From Rhizobium favelukesii (GTDB taxonomy: Bacteria > Pseudomonadota > Alphaproteobacteria > Rhizobiales > Rhizobiaceae): DNA of 64,000 nucleotides. The notes below the pieces were generated by a model. It was not told the origin of the DNA and did not search any database. It saw only the letters and a program-made list of their open reading frames with translations. The stretch lies in the NCBI RefSeq assembly GCF_000577275.2, contig NZ_HG916855.1, positions 806,001 to 870,000 on the forward strand. Direction: 5' to 3'. Both the position numbers and the translations under genes were made by a program. Shown one piece after another: positions 63,872-64,000 of this stretch (the first letter of the stretch is position 1; every line of letters starts with the position of its first letter).

Positions 63872-64000
63872 TCAGGCAGGAACGTACGTCAACCTGATGA
63901 CGTCCTCGGCAATCCGATCGCTGGCCGCTAGGCGGAGCGGCTCGCGCGGGCCGGCGAAGAAAGGTTTACCGCGACCCACCACGACGGGGCAGAGGTAGAG
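63872..64000 (-). CDS. Dihydrofolate-reductase-family protein, C-terminus only
   Basis: The last 42 codons of a reverse-strand gene reach the window edge: LYLCPVVVGRGKPFF...PLRLAASDRIAEDVIRLTYVPA and a stop at 63872. The CPVVVGxGKPFF segment followed by a C-terminal VIRLTYV strand is typical of RibD C-terminal/dihydrofolate-reductase-family proteins. The rest is outside the window. Confidence 0.65.
   Translation of the reverse strand, partial: LYLCPVVVGRGKPFFAGPREPLRLAASDRIAEDVIRLTYVPA

Noticed and set aside
1-64000. CRISPR arrays, tRNA and rRNA genes
   Set aside because: No regularly spaced direct repeats of array type were seen, no cloverleaf or TPsiC-type stretches, and no rRNA-like conserved blocks. 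The dispersed repeats are irregularly spaced and palindromic.

Overview
The window looks like an accessory region from an alphaproteobacterium of the order Hyphomicrobiales (Rhizobiales). It is GC-rich. It carries families common in rhizobia and Brucella relatives: a BA14K-type protein, a DUF1269 protein, TPR-linked class III adenylate cyclases, a DJ-1/AraC regulator, and IS66, IS630, IS91 and IS1182-type elements. No rRNA, tRNA, replication or core housekeeping gene was seen. Genus and replicon cannot be decided from the sequence alone. The family names below come from reading the proteins, not from database searches.

Layout. 0-11 kb: end of a lipase-like hydrolase, an RND efflux pump (adaptor plus permease, no outer-membrane channel), a DUF1269 protein, an exported alpha/beta hydrolase behind an 18-bp palindrome, a broken IS66 element, an AraC regulator and a second exported esterase. 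11.4-14.3 kb: an intact IS66 copy that truncates a GFA-family gene. 14.5-19 kb: a YCII protein, a cyclase-TPR protein, an IS1182 relic and a third hydrolase. 19.5-25.3 kb: a co-oriented signalling cassette made of a LivJ-like binding protein, a hybrid histidine kinase, a receiver protein and a receiver-adenylate cyclase, joined by short overlaps. 25.4-35.3 kb: gene remnants, a cupin/LysR pair, IS630 and several unrecognised proteins. 35.4-37.9 kb: a second, nearly identical, inverted IS66 copy with a clean 8-bp target duplication. 38-47 kb: a berberine-bridge-type oxidoreductase divergent from a DJ-1/AraC regulator, a VOC protein, a run of pseudogenes, then a likely four-gene operon (MFS, SDR, cyclophilin-like, lipocalin-like) divergent from a LysR gene. 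47-57 kb: IS and integrase scraps, an orphan solute-binding protein, an unknown protein/LuxR/unknown protein group, a lytic transglycosylase, a DUF2332 protein, and a SnoaL-like gene behind a 29-bp near-palindrome next to a MarR gene. 57.4-64 kb: an IS91-type element with its own tyrosine recombinase, a BA14K protein, an IS701/IS4-like element that cuts a TetR gene, a YCII/integrase chimera, and the end of a dihydrofolate-reductase-family gene.

The main character is decay and mosaicism. At least ten genes are truncated, frameshifted or stopped. Several sequences recur across the window: IS66 (2,558 bp), a 264-bp block, a 64-bp integrase leader, a 55-bp block and a dispersed short palindromic repeat. 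The intact genes are mostly small-molecule enzymes, exporters and their adjacent regulators, plus cAMP-type signalling. The best candidate for an unusual system is the binding protein/kinase/receiver/receiver-cyclase cassette at 19.5-25.3 kb, which would link an exported ligand-binding protein to phosphorelay and cAMP output.
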